From contig CAILVZ010000042.1 in the NCBI GenBank assembly GCA_903837825.1, positions 25,244 to 89,243 of the forward strand: a DNA stretch of 64,000 nt. The letters are read 5' to 3'. This document shows, one piece after another, positions 1 through 9,272 of this stretch. Numbering within the stretch: the first letter of the stretch is position 1; every line of letters begins with the position of its first letter. The translations under genes were made by a program, and so were the position numbers. The stretch comes from Akkermansiaceae bacterium (lineage in GTDB: Bacteria > Verrucomicrobiota > Verrucomicrobiia > Verrucomicrobiales > Akkermansiaceae). The notes below the pieces were generated by a model. The model did no database searches and was not told where the DNA came from. It was given only the letters and a program-made list of their open reading frames with translations.

Positions 1-2
1 TC

Positions 3-272
3 ATGTTTTCCTGTTTTAAGATCAAACCCGCCGCCGCAACGATCATCACGCTCACCATTCTTTTTGTGGACATGATCTTGCAAGGGTTTCCATTCTTTAA
101 GCCTTACGAGAGTTGGTTCATTACTTGGCGCATGAGCGCGTGGGTCTTCATCATGGAGCAACAAATCTCATGGCCCAAAATCGTTGAGTCTTATGCGTTC
201 CTCTTTGGGCTCAATGTCACCTTGTTCACGCTAGGCTGGATCTCATTCCAGAGCCGAGATTTCAAAACGTGA
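3..272 (+). CDS. Probable ABC-2 type transporter permease, C-terminal part (5' end likely outside window)
   Basis: Hydrophobic segments and C-terminal 'LFTLGWISFQSRDFKT', typical of ABC-2 permease ends; ORF starts at the window edge. Confidence 0.45.
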   Translation: MFSCFKIKPAAATIITLTILFVDMILQGFPFFKPYESWFITWRMSAWVFIMEQQISWPKIVESYAFLFGLNVTLFTLGWISFQSRDFKT

Positions 273-278
273 AACCGT

Positions 279-1004
279 TCACCAGTCGGTGTTGAAGCCG
301 CGGGAGTCGATGTGGGTGAAATTCCAGTAACCACCGACACCTCCCTTGAAAAGCCCACGCTCGCGGAGGTTCCGTGCGACTGCGGCCACCTTGGACGGGC
401 GCGTAGGAAATTGCACATCGACCGCCACATTGGCCTGGTGCCATGAGCCGACCTTGGCGCCTTCGCAGTGCGCGTTGTAGGCAGGACAGCGGTAGGCAGA
501 AACGACTTCCACCTCTTTCACATTCATTTCCAATGCGATGCGGTCTGCGACTCGGAGGGTATAGCCCATCCGCTTCCACCATTTTTTGGGCGGCAGCGTG
601 TTCCAAATGGAGCCTTTGTTCTTGGCGTGTGCCTCGATCACCTGTTGGGCCGAGATGCTCTTCAGATTGAGGCTGGCGAGGTATCGGGCATACTCTTGCA
701 AGCCGACCCCTTGCGTCCGAGCCCAGTCGGATGGCAGGTCAGGTAAAATGATCGACGGCGCGGGCGCTTGCACTTGCGAGAGCTCAGGTCTGCGCGGCTG
801 GGTCTGGATGATCACCCGTGGGCCAGCGTCCACGGGTGCTTGAGCCGCGAAGGCCTCTGCCGAATTCGATGAAGCCAACCACCCAAGGCCCATCAGGCCA
901 AGACCGCCGATGACGCTCCGACGGTCGATCGCGGCGGCTTGATGGGGCTGTCCTGTGGGCGGTTCTTGAGAAATCATGAAACTGAAAGAGGCATCGACTG
1001 CCAA
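279..1004 (-). CDS. DUF882/YcbK-like peptidase M15-family protein with Tat-like signal
   Basis: 'DRRSVIGGLGLMGLGWLASS' N-terminus; 'SAYRCPAYNAHCEGAKVGSWHQANVAVDVQF...GGVGGYWNFTHIDSRG' M15/DUF882 metal site pattern. Confidence 0.82.
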   Translation of the reverse strand: MAVDASFSFMISQEPPTGQPHQAAAIDRRSVIGGLGLMGLGWLASSNSAEAFAAQAPVDAGPRVIIQTQPRRPELSQVQAPAPSIILPDLPSDWARTQGVGLQEYARYLASLNLKSISAQQVIEAHAKNKGSIWNTLPPKKWWKRMGYTLRVADRIALEMNVKEVEVVSAYRCPAYNAHCEGAKVGSWHQANVAVDVQFPTRPSKVAAVARNLRERGLFKGGVGGYWNFTHIDSRGFNTDW

Positions 1005-1295
1005 CCGCAGCGAAATTCATGCCGAAACATGGAATGGGCGCTCGAAAGTTGGCGAAGTCGTGTGAAACCAAGCAGGCATGCCCGATGCGGCAAGTAAAAA
1101 AACCCCGACAGAGTCTAATTTGGTGCGAAAATCCTTACATTTTTCCCATTTTCGCAGGGAAGGCGCTTAAGTTTATTAAAATATCAAGGTTTCCAGATGG
1201 CCAGTCCTCATTGTGGCCCCCTCCGCACTTCCACAATCTGCCATTGCGGAAAATCCCGCCTGTTTTTCGGGCGCGTCCCATGCTTCAGTCCCCTC

Positions 1296-3764
1296 ATGCA
1301 AGCATGTGATCGTGACCTGACTCCCGAACTTTTGGCCCCAGCGGGCAACTGGGATTGTGCCCGGGCAGCGGTCGCGGCAGGAGCAGACGCGATTTACTTT
1401 GGATTGCCGAAGTTCAATGCACGATTGCGGGCGGACAATTTCATCGAGGCCGATCTCGAGGAGCTCATGGAATTCCTCCATCGGCACGGCGTCAAGGGGT
1501 TCATCGCCATGAACACGCTGATCTTCACTCAGGAGATGAAGGCCGCGGAAGATCAGCTTCGACGAATCGCAGCGGCCGGGGTGGACGCCTTGATTATCCA
1601 AGACCTGGGCCTCGCGAAGCTTGCCCGCGAAGTGGCGCCCAACGTCGAGCTTCACGCATCGACCCAGATGACCATCACCTCCCCCGATGGCCTCGCCTTC
1701 GTTGAGTCGCTCTTTCCATTAGAGCGCGCAGTGCTTGCCCGCGAACTTTCCGTCCGGGAAATTGAAAAATTTCAATCTTCCTCGGTCGGCACCCGCGCGC
1801 CGCTTGAGGTGTTCGTCCATGGTGCGCTCTGCGTCGCCTATTCGGGCCAATGCCTTACCAGTGAATCCCTTGGCCAGCGCAGTGCCAACCGTGGCGAATG
1901 CGCCCAAGCCTGCCGCATGCCTTACGAAATTGTCGTCGATGGAGAAACCCGCGACCTCGGGCCCGTGCGCTACTTGCTCAGCCCGCAAGATCTTGCCGCC
2001 GTCGATCTCATCCCCGACTTGGTCCGCGCCGGAGTGAAATCGTTCAAAATCGAAGGCCGCCTAAAATCCCCCGAGTACGTCTCCGCCGTCACCCGCGTCT
2101 ATCGCAAGGCACTCGATGCCGCCATGGCAGAAAAGGAGTCCACCATCACCGCCGCCGACCGCTACGCACTGGAAATGACATTCTCCCGCGGGCTCAGCAC
2201 CGGATGGTTTGCCGGGACGAATCACCCCTACCTCACTCATGGGAAATTCGGCAAAAAACGCGGCCCGCTGTTAGGTGAAATCATCGACTGTGGTCCCGGC
2301 TGGATTCGGCTAGGCAATCTGACAGGTGTGCCATTCACCGCTGGAGACGGCGTCGTGTTCGATGCGGGTGAAAACCGCGACCTTGAGCAAGGCGCACGGA
2401 TTTGGGTGATCGAGGGCGATCGCCTCATTTTCCACCTCACCTACAGCGGCATCAACTTTGACCGCATCAAGCCCGGCCACACGCTTTACAAGACATCCGA
2501 CCCCAAGCTCGACTCGGAACTCCGCCGGTTTTGGCAAAACACCCGACCACCCGAAAAAAAATCGGCGCTCCACCTGATCGTCTGCGGCAAGCCCGGCGAA
2601 CCGATCGAAATCCAGAGCGGCGACTGCAAGGTACGCAGTGAGATCCCCCTGCAAGAGGCGGCCAAGCACCCGCTAAACACCGAGACTCTCGTCGCTCAAC
2701 TCGGACGACTGGGTGATTCGTCCTTTGAACTCGGCTCGTTGGATAACCAACTTGAAGGCGATTGCCACATCGCCGTCTCCGCGCTGAATCAACTCCGCCG
2801 CGCCCTCGTCAAGCAGCTGGAAACCGCCGCCGCGATTCGAACGCCACTGCCAACGATCAGCACCACCTACCGCGACTTGCTTCCGGCAGTTCCAAGCACC
2901 CAGCCCCAAGCGCCCCAGCTCTCCGTCCTCTGTCGCACGCTCGAACAAGTTCGCGCGGCCATCGAGTGCGGGGTGGATTCGATCTACTGCGACTTCGAAG
3001 ACCCGCGCCGCTACAAAGAGGCCGTGGCATGTTTCCGATCGGAAAATGCAGCTACTGGATCTCAAATCCACCTCGCGACTCCACGAATCCTCAAGCCCGG
3101 CGAGACAGGATACCTAAAGCTCATCGAAAAGGCCGATCCCGACGGCCTACTCCTCCGCAACCTCGGCGCACTCCACTACTACAAGCATCGTAGCGACTTG
3201 AAAAAAATCGGCGATTTCTCTCTCAACATCGCCAATCCCATCACGGCAAAACTCTTGATGGAAAACGCTGGGCTCGACCATCTAACGGTTTCCTACGATC
3301 TCAACATCGGCCAAGTGCTCGAGCTTCTGAACAGCGCGCCGGTCGACTGGTTTGAGCTCACGCTGCACCAGCACATGCCGATGTTTCACATGGAGCACTG
3401 CGTTTTCTGCACTTTCCTTAGCAAAGGCACCACCTACAAAGACTGCGGCCGCCCTTGTGAAAGCCACGTGGTCCACCTCCGCGACCGGGTCGGCCAACTC
3501 CACCGCCTGCAAGCCGATGTCGGCTGCCGCAACACCCTCTTCAATGGCAAAGCTCAAACCGGCGCTCGCTACTTCCAGCACCTGCGCAACGCCGGATTGT
3601 CGCGGTTTCGCGTCGAGCTGTTAGACGAATCCGCCGACGCCACCAAAACCATCACCGCCTACCAAGACCTGCTCAGCGGCAAGTCGGACGCCTTCGACCT
3701 CCTCAACGAAGTTCAGGCACTTGAAAAACTCGGCGTCACCGAAGGCACACTCGCTGAGTTCTAG
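1296..3764 (+). CDS. Peptidase U32 family protein (RlhA/YhbU-type, with long C-terminal DUF3656-like region)
   Basis: 'LTPELLAPAGNWDCARAAVAAGADAIYFGL...NARLRADNF', 'FVHGALCVAYSGQCLTSESLGQRSANRGECAQACR'; in-frame ATG at 1296 preferred over 1197. Confidence 0.9.
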   Translation: MQACDRDLTPELLAPAGNWDCARAAVAAGADAIYFGLPKFNARLRADNFIEADLEELMEFLHRHGVKGFIAMNTLIFTQEMKAAEDQLRRIAAAGVDALIIQDLGLAKLAREVAPNVELHASTQMTITSPDGLAFVESLFPLERAVLARELSVREIEKFQSSSVGTRAPLEVFVHGALCVAYSGQCLTSESLGQRSANRGECAQACRMPYEIVVDGETRDLGPVRYLLSPQDLAAVDLIPDLVRAGVKSFKIEGRLKSPEYVSAVTRVYRKALDAAMAEKESTITAADRYALEMTFSRGLSTGWFAGTNHPYLTHGKFGKKRGPLLGEIIDCGPGWIRLGNLTGVPFTAGDGVVFDAGENRDLEQGARIWVIEGDRLIFHLTYSGINFDRIKPGHTLYKTSDPKLDSELRRFWQNTRPPEKKSALHLIVCGKPGEPIEIQSGDCKVRSEIPLQEAAKHPLNTETLVAQLGRLGDSSFELGSLDNQLEGDCHIAVSALNQLRRALVKQLETAAAIRTPLPTISTTYRDLLPAVPSTQPQAPQLSVLCRTLEQVRAAIECGVDSIYCDFEDPRRYKEAVACFRSENAATGSQIHLATPRILKPGETGYLKLIEKADPDGLLLRNLGALHYYKHRSDLKKIGDFSLNIANPITAKLLMENAGLDHLTVSYDLNIGQVLELLNSAPVDWFELTLHQHMPMFHMEHCVFCTFLSKGTTYKDCGRPCESHVVHLRDRVGQLHRLQADVGCRNTLFNGKAQTGARYFQHLRNAGLSRFRVELLDESADATKTITAYQDLLSGKSDAFDLLNEVQALEKLGVTEGTLAEF

Positions 3765-4287
3765 TTCTGAACATGCGGCGCATGGGAGCTTCGGCATCCG
3801 TCACGGATTCTCATCTTTTGATCATGGTTCGCCAAGAGAAACCAGATTCTAGGCTTGCCCCAGTGTGTACCGTGTGTGTTTTAAATGCGACGCTCAGTCG
3901 CCACATTATATCCAGACTCAAAGCTGAAGGCTGAGAGATTGTGAATGTTCGGGGAACACGCGCCCTCGCGTGTTGACTTCGGGACCCTCGCCGGAGCTAT
4001 CTCTTGATAACCTTCTTCGTCCTCCTCTTCTCCCCACTCGCCGCTGACCAACCTTGATGAATACAAATAGGCTTACATCTTGTCTGGGATTTAGAAATGC
4101 AAATTGCCCTTGGCGCATCTTTCGTGGCCCCATATGCTTCGTCCGTGACTGGAATTCCCAGAATCTTGCCTTTTTGGGCTGCCTTTGTCCTGAAACAACC
4201 GCGCGCGACTGTTCCAGGTAAAATGCCGCGCGTGACTCAATAAAACTGTTCGAAAAAAGAAACACTAGAACCAAAAGTAAACTTCCT

Positions 4288-4737
4288 ATGATTATTGAAA
4301 TTGCATTAGGTATCGTGCTCGCAGCGCTAATACTGGCAGCGTTACCTTACATTCTTCAGCTTATTGCCGGAGCTGGCGCAATAGCTGCTATTGTTGTTGT
4401 TTTTATTCTCGTTGTTACTTTTGTCATCAAAGAACCAGCAGTCCTCTTTGCCATACCATTCGCCGCCGCAGTATTCGCACTACAAAAATACTACAACAAA
4501 AGCTCAAATGTTAGAATATTTTCATGGGGAGTATTTACGCTCTTTTGGCTACTATATACGACGGTGGTGTTATACGCGCTCCACGACGCACCGAATTTTG
4601 GCCTAACAAAAGCACCACTAGTAACGCTCTTTGGCATACTATTCTTCTCCACGCCAACGATTCTCTCATTACTGAAGTTTAGAAAAGTGCTAAAGAAAGA
4701 AAGGGAAGGCGCTTCCACTAGCTCATCATTCGAATGA
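4288..4737 (+). CDS. Small multi-pass membrane protein, unknown function
   Basis: 149 aa, several hydrophobic helices; AT-rich; stop overlaps the start of the next ORF (ATGA). Confidence 0.7.
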   Translation: MIIEIALGIVLAALILAALPYILQLIAGAGAIAAIVVVFILVVTFVIKEPAVLFAIPFAAAVFALQKYYNKSSNVRIFSWGVFTLFWLLYTTVVLYALHDAPNFGLTKAPLVTLFGILFFSTPTILSLLKFRKVLKKEREGASTSSSFE

Positions 4738-5198
4738 CGGAATATAGAAATAATCCCAAAATATGGGAGGCGACCTGTTATCAACTCCTCGATACACTCT
4801 TAGTCATGGAGAAGGGCATTCTATCCTCAAGCGATAGGGAAATTCACAGCGCACGCTTATCGGCAATGATGATTGCAGGCTTCGCATTCGAGAACGCTTT
4901 CAAGTCTTGGTATCTAAAAGAACAAAAAGGAATCCTATACGACGAAGAAGGAAAGCAAAAAGGTTTTAGCTCACATGCCTTCACCACTTGGGTTGCACAA
5001 CACCGAATAGAACTCCTAGGTTGGGAGTCTGAAGCCCTCGACAAATCCGAGTTCATCTGTGTCGCTTGGGGCAGATATCCAGCACACAATAGAAACGAAA
5101 AAGAAAGAAAACATGAAACTTGGGGGATGGGTGATGTCGACCAGTTAAGAAATCTAATTGGTCGCCTTCTTGATAGAACCGTAACCTATAAAAAATGA
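4734..5198 (+). CDS. HEPN-like hypothetical protein
   Basis: 154 aa helical protein; 'SARLSAMMIAGFAFENAFKSWYL', 'SSHAFTTWVAQHRIEL', 'AWGRYPAHN' resemble the HEPN helical core with RYP-type motif; remote similarity only. Confidence 0.5.
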   Translation: MTEYRNNPKIWEATCYQLLDTLLVMEKGILSSSDREIHSARLSAMMIAGFAFENAFKSWYLKEQKGILYDEEGKQKGFSSHAFTTWVAQHRIELLGWESEALDKSEFICVAWGRYPAHNRNEKERKHETWGMGDVDQLRNLIGRLLDRTVTYKK

Positions 5199-5215
5199 TT
5201 CGAACCAGTCGTGAT

Positions 5216-5264
5216 AGCCAACGCCCAGGCTCCGCCTAGCCGTCGGCTACACTCTACGTTCGCC
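5216..5264 (-). repeat. attC-like / inverted element A
   Basis: AGCCAACGCCCAGGCTCCGCC...CTACGTTCGCC with internal hairpin TAGCC-GTC-GGCTA; outer motifs match the reverse complement of the element at 5739-5800. Confidence 0.35.
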
Positions 5265-5302
5265 AGAAAATATCTCAAACCATCTAAACCAACTCACATC
5301 CT

Positions 5303-5746
5303 ATGCTAATTTGGAGCGGTTACGGAATACTAGTAGCACCAATCGTTTTCATAACGGTGGTAGCGTCGATCATTACTACCGGAATGTTCACTGATGACGA
5401 GTATCTCACCAATAATCCGTGGCCCGGAGGTGTTGCACTGCTGTTTTCTGGCGTTGCTTGTTGGCATCTTGGTGGTTGGTTGCGCAACCGCCACAATCGA
5501 GTCCTTTTTGATCGCTCAACAGGTGAAGACGTGGTCCTGCGACCCGGAACATCATTTTTCTTTATTCCCATGCGTGCATGGGGTCCGATACTCGGACTCG
5601 TGGGAGTCTTTCTGATCTGCGGCAACGTCATCGAACGCATGTCCTCCCCTACAGCGCCCCCACAACAGAAGACTGAATCTACCGAGCCTAGCCCACGTGA
5701 CATCAAGAAGACAGCCGGACGAGACGCTCCATCCAACGGCGGATAA
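5303..5746 (+). CDS. Small membrane protein, unknown function
   Basis: 147 aa, three hydrophobic segments; stop codon lies inside the attC-like element B. Confidence 0.6.
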   Translation: MLIWSGYGILVAPIVFITVVASIITTGMFTDDEYLTNNPWPGGVALLFSGVACWHLGGWLRNRHNRVLFDRSTGEDVVLRPGTSFFFIPMRAWGPILGLVGVFLICGNVIERMSSPTAPPQQKTESTEPSPRDIKKTAGRDAPSNGG

Positions 5747-5800
5747 CGTCCTTCTTTGAACTGGCTTTCATCCCCGCCGTGGATGAGCTAGGCGTTGGGC
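5739..5800 (+). repeat. attC-like element B
   Basis: GCGGATAACGTCC...CATCC-CCGCCGT-GGATG-AGCTAGGCGTTGGGC; ends with GTTGGGC (fits GTTRRRY); TAA of preceding ORF embedded in TAAC. Confidence 0.4.
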
Positions 5801-5812
5801 AAGAAAATTCAA

Positions 5813-6184
5813 ATGAAACCTCATCGCCGACAAGTCCCCGTCCTCCTGGGTGTGGCGGCTATCTCTGCATCACTATTCTTCGGGATCGTTCATGTTTACA
5901 GAACCAAGATCGTGACAATCGAGCTCGATGCTAGAATCGATATCGACGAGATCTTGCGGTAGATCGAATCACTTTCCAACGCGAAGGTCGTATCAGCATT
6001 TCGGAACATATCCTCCGTCTTCAGTTCGGACAAGATCGACCAGATCAATCAATTTCCCGGACAACAAGCAGACATCCTCGCAGTGATCAGGTTTAGCGAG
6101 TTGGAACAGGGGGCGATGAAGAAGCCCATCGCAGCACATTCGCTACCCCGCGAAACTCCTTGCGTAGGCCATTGGGAAAACTAG
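5813..6184 (+). pseudogene. Membrane-anchored hypothetical ORF interrupted by an in-frame TAG (5960-5962)
   Basis: MKPHRRQVPVLLGVAAISASLFFGIVHVYRTKIVTIELDARIDIDEILR*IESLSNAKVVSAFRNISSVFSSDKIDQINQFPGQQADILAVIRFSELEQG...; same frame open for 73 codons after the TAG. Confidence 0.5.
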
Positions 6185-6288
6185 GGTTATTGAAAATCAT
6201 CTGATCCTTCATGCCGATGCCACCACTCAACAGCGTTATCCACCGGGCATTTGAGAACCAGGCGCCAAAAGCATGCACCGATCCCCTC

Positions 6289-7512
6289 ATGGGAGGACTC
6301 GGGAAATCACGGCTTGGCATCATGCTCCTCGTTTTCGCCTGCTGGAGTGGCAGGGCTCATGGCTTGGATGTCCGGGTGTGGAATGATTCCCAAGGCCGCG
6401 CCATCCATGCCACGATGATCCGTGCGGACACCGGAAATGTCACACTCAAGCTCAACGACGGTCGTGAGGTACCCTACCCACTGGCCAAGTTGTCGGAGGC
6501 GGACAGGAGCTACGTCGAGACCGCTCGTGGGCAGTCGACCGATCGTGCCAGTTCCACCCAAGCAAAATCCGACGATCCATCCGGCGTGGCGACTTTTGAA
6601 TCCGAGTGGCCGGGGTTGGTTCGATTCGCTGAAGATCCTGAAATTGCGACCCTCGAGGAGGATGCGGGCAAAAAACGTTTCGTGTATGAAAGCGCGAACT
6701 ATCGGTATCTCTGCGATGTGAGGCTTTCTCAGTCGGTGGTCAAAGGCTTTGCCGTGATGTTTGAGGCCACGCGTCTTTATTGTCGTAGCCTGCCGCTCTG
6801 CTTGAATGGTGGGGACAAAACGGATGGCAAGCTGCAGATCTTGCTCTTCGAAAAACAAGAAGACTACGCAAGTGCGGGCGGCCCTGACGGAACTGCTGGC
6901 GTTTTCATCTCGCAGAAGCATGCCGTGCTGGTTCCTCTCACGAGTCTTGGCGTCCGCCCCGTTGGCAATGGCTACATGCTTGATCGCGACAAGAGCAGTA
7001 AGACCCTCCCCCACGAACTCGCCCACCAACTCACTCCCATTCCCTATTTCAAATCTGGCGGCTGGTTCACCGAGGGTCTAGCAGAATACATCGGCAACAC
7101 CCCGTATCGCGCTGGAACCTATACCGTGCGCAATAACCAACGCGCCCTCGTCGAGTACGTCACCGGATACGGCTCAAAGCAAATGGGTGGCAGAGCGCTG
7201 GGCAAAAAGATTTCGTTGATGGATCTCAAGTCGTTTATGTTGCAGGAATACTCGAGCTTCACCTCAGATCCTCAACGCAGCTATGGATGTGGCTTGTTGC
7301 TCACCATCTACTTCTTGCACATGGATGGCGAGGGTGATGGGGCAAGGATCAAGAAGTTCCTCAAATCTCTAGCAGCCGGCAAGCCCACGGAAGAATCGTT
7401 TGCCCTTCTCTTAGACGGGCGGACTTATGAGCAACTGGAAAAAGAAATCACCAAGGCCTGGAGCAAAAATGGAGTGGATCTGAGCTTCGGCAAAGCCCCC
7501 AGCAAGTCATAA
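6289..7512 (+). CDS. Secreted/anchored zinc metallopeptidase-like protein with SHD1-like N-terminal domain
   Basis: 'RVWNDSQGRAIHATMIRADTGNVTLKLNDGREVPYPLAKLSEADRSYV' SHD1-like; 'LPHELAHQLTP...WFTEGLAEYIG' HExxH + E. Confidence 0.75.
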   Translation: MGGLGKSRLGIMLLVFACWSGRAHGLDVRVWNDSQGRAIHATMIRADTGNVTLKLNDGREVPYPLAKLSEADRSYVETARGQSTDRASSTQAKSDDPSGVATFESEWPGLVRFAEDPEIATLEEDAGKKRFVYESANYRYLCDVRLSQSVVKGFAVMFEATRLYCRSLPLCLNGGDKTDGKLQILLFEKQEDYASAGGPDGTAGVFISQKHAVLVPLTSLGVRPVGNGYMLDRDKSSKTLPHELAHQLTPIPYFKSGGWFTEGLAEYIGNTPYRAGTYTVRNNQRALVEYVTGYGSKQMGGRALGKKISLMDLKSFMLQEYSSFTSDPQRSYGCGLLLTIYFLHMDGEGDGARIKKFLKSLAAGKPTEESFALLLDGRTYEQLEKEITKAWSKNGVDLSFGKAPSKS

Positions 7513-7523
7513 GTTCTCCACCT

Positions 7524-8285
7524 TCACCACTGAAAGATCAGTGGTGGAATGATGATTCTTGATTTCGCTGCTTGATGGTCCTCGCTTTCTTCAACCGCAG
7601 TGACCACATCGTTCTCAAACTCAACAAACGATTTGCTTTTCTCCACTCGCGTGACGCTTACCAAGCGGCGGTAGGTATTGCCCGTCGCGCGATCGACCTC
7701 AGTGACGTAGTTTTTGACATCTTCGTATTCGATGAAGTCCCAGCGCCCCGACTCACCCGTGGCGGTTTTCCGCGTGGTCGTTTTGGTCGGCTTGCCTTTT
7801 GATAACGTGACCTCATCGAGTGTCATCCCGATGGCGACCTGATTTCTCGCGATGAGGTTTTGAATTTGGATTTGGCGATCGTAGAGCGATTTTAAATGCG
7901 AGACGAATTCGGGATCGGTGGAGGAAAACGCCCAAGGAGCCGCCCAACCCGCAATCCCGTCGCGAGTTCCTTGGCCACGGACGCGGTAAATTTTATCAGT
8001 GATGGCTTCCAAGCGGACTGTTTGATTTCCTTTCAGAGTCCCGAGGCGTTGCTTGCCTTCTTTATCAGAAAAAACCGGAGCATCTTTTGCCACTTGGAGG
8101 TCGATGGGTTTTTTCAAGGTTTGGTCGAGATAGACCACCGTCGGATCCGAGTCTAACAACGACTTGCGCTCGACGCGTTTGATTTCACCCTGCAGCGGAA
8201 CCACAAGCACGGCGGCAATCATGGTGAGGCGTCCTAGCTGCATGAGCACCAACGTAGCGTGTTTTTTCAAAAGTGAAATCCTCAT
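7524..8285 (-). CDS. Hypothetical protein with signal peptide and SH3-like segment
   Basis: 253 aa, N-terminal hydrophobic signal, 'GTLKGNQTVRLEAITDKIYRVRGQGTRDGIAGWAAPWAF'. Confidence 0.65.
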   Translation of the reverse strand: MRISLLKKHATLVLMQLGRLTMIAAVLVVPLQGEIKRVERKSLLDSDPTVVYLDQTLKKPIDLQVAKDAPVFSDKEGKQRLGTLKGNQTVRLEAITDKIYRVRGQGTRDGIAGWAAPWAFSSTDPEFVSHLKSLYDRQIQIQNLIARNQVAIGMTLDEVTLSKGKPTKTTTRKTATGESGRWDFIEYEDVKNYVTEVDRATGNTYRRLVSVTRVEKSKSFVEFENDVVTAVEESEDHQAAKSRIIIPPLIFQW

Positions 8286-8336
8286 TTTTGGACGTTGGCG
8301 TCCCGGATTTCAGCGTGCCGATCTCATGACTGGATT

Positions 8337-9182
8337 TTATCCCTCGTGAGGCGCGGGTGCTTCACCCTTTGGCTTCCGATTCGATTTCGCATGGGGGCTT
8401 GCGAGCGCTTCGAGATGCTTTTTCGCCGATTCCCTTGCCTTGGCGATCTCCTCCGGCGTCAATAGATAACCTTGCTTGGCTCCGCCCATCAGGCGCCCTT
8501 TCGGCAGGTCGGTTTTGGCCGGATGAGTCAGCGTAAGGCTATGGCCAAGTTCGTGAGATAACGTGCGACTAAGGGATCCGATATTCATCGGCTCTGGTTC
8601 GGTGAGGAGCGTTTTCTTGGGCGGCTCTTGCCCATGGCTGAACTTGTTCGTCCAAACTCCTAGCAGAACGCGATTTCCTCCTAGGGCCGCCACCCCTTGC
8701 AACGTCTCACCAACATAGGGGAAGAAATAAACATTGATCGCCGCAGGATGCACTTCTAACGGATTGAAAAGGCTTCGGGTGAGTTCAAACGGTGAGCCAT
8801 GAGCTTGATCCGCATCGGCGCGCTTGAAGTCTGCAATTTGCTGGAGGAGGCGTGCGCGGTTCGGCGATTCGGGGATCGGTTCTTCGGCGATCCTCTCGAT
8901 TTCAAAGCGAATGTCTGCCTGTTTCCAGATCCGATTGACCTCGGGCAGTACGATGGTTTTCACCTCATCGGGTGTGACCCAAACTTCGAGGTTGAGCCCA
9001 CGGACCGCGAGCGTCGCGCCTTGGGTGAGATGAAGGCGCAATGGCAAGACCAGTTCCTCATCGGCACGGACATGGCCAAACAGACCCACGAGCGCAATGA
9101 AAACGAGATGCCAGCGCGTGCTGCCGTGACGGGTGTTGCGGATCGGATTGGGGGAAACGGGCGGTTGGTTCGATAGATTCAT
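8337..9182 (-). CDS. Matrixin-like secreted zinc metallopeptidase
   Basis: 'LSRTLSHELGHSLTLTHP' HExGHxxxxxH motif. Confidence 0.7.
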   Translation of the reverse strand: MNLSNQPPVSPNPIRNTRHGSTRWHLVFIALVGLFGHVRADEELVLPLRLHLTQGATLAVRGLNLEVWVTPDEVKTIVLPEVNRIWKQADIRFEIERIAEEPIPESPNRARLLQQIADFKRADADQAHGSPFELTRSLFNPLEVHPAAINVYFFPYVGETLQGVAALGGNRVLLGVWTNKFSHGQEPPKKTLLTEPEPMNIGSLSRTLSHELGHSLTLTHPAKTDLPKGRLMGGAKQGYLLTPEEIAKARESAKKHLEALASPHAKSNRKPKGEAPAPHEG

Positions 9183-9272
9183 GGCTCAAGTTGAACGAGG
9201 GTTCATCATTACCCAACGCTTCATTTTGTAAAGCCGCCAGGTAGGGTTCCTCGGTTAGACAGGCCGATCGTC

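Noticed and set aside
3-6184. A complete integron in the island
   Set aside because: No tyrosine-recombinase integrase and no attI-like array; only two weak attC-like elements in opposite orientation.
6307-7029. 240-aa minus-strand ORF
   Set aside because: Antisense to the HELAH metallopeptidase gene, which has clear domain motifs.
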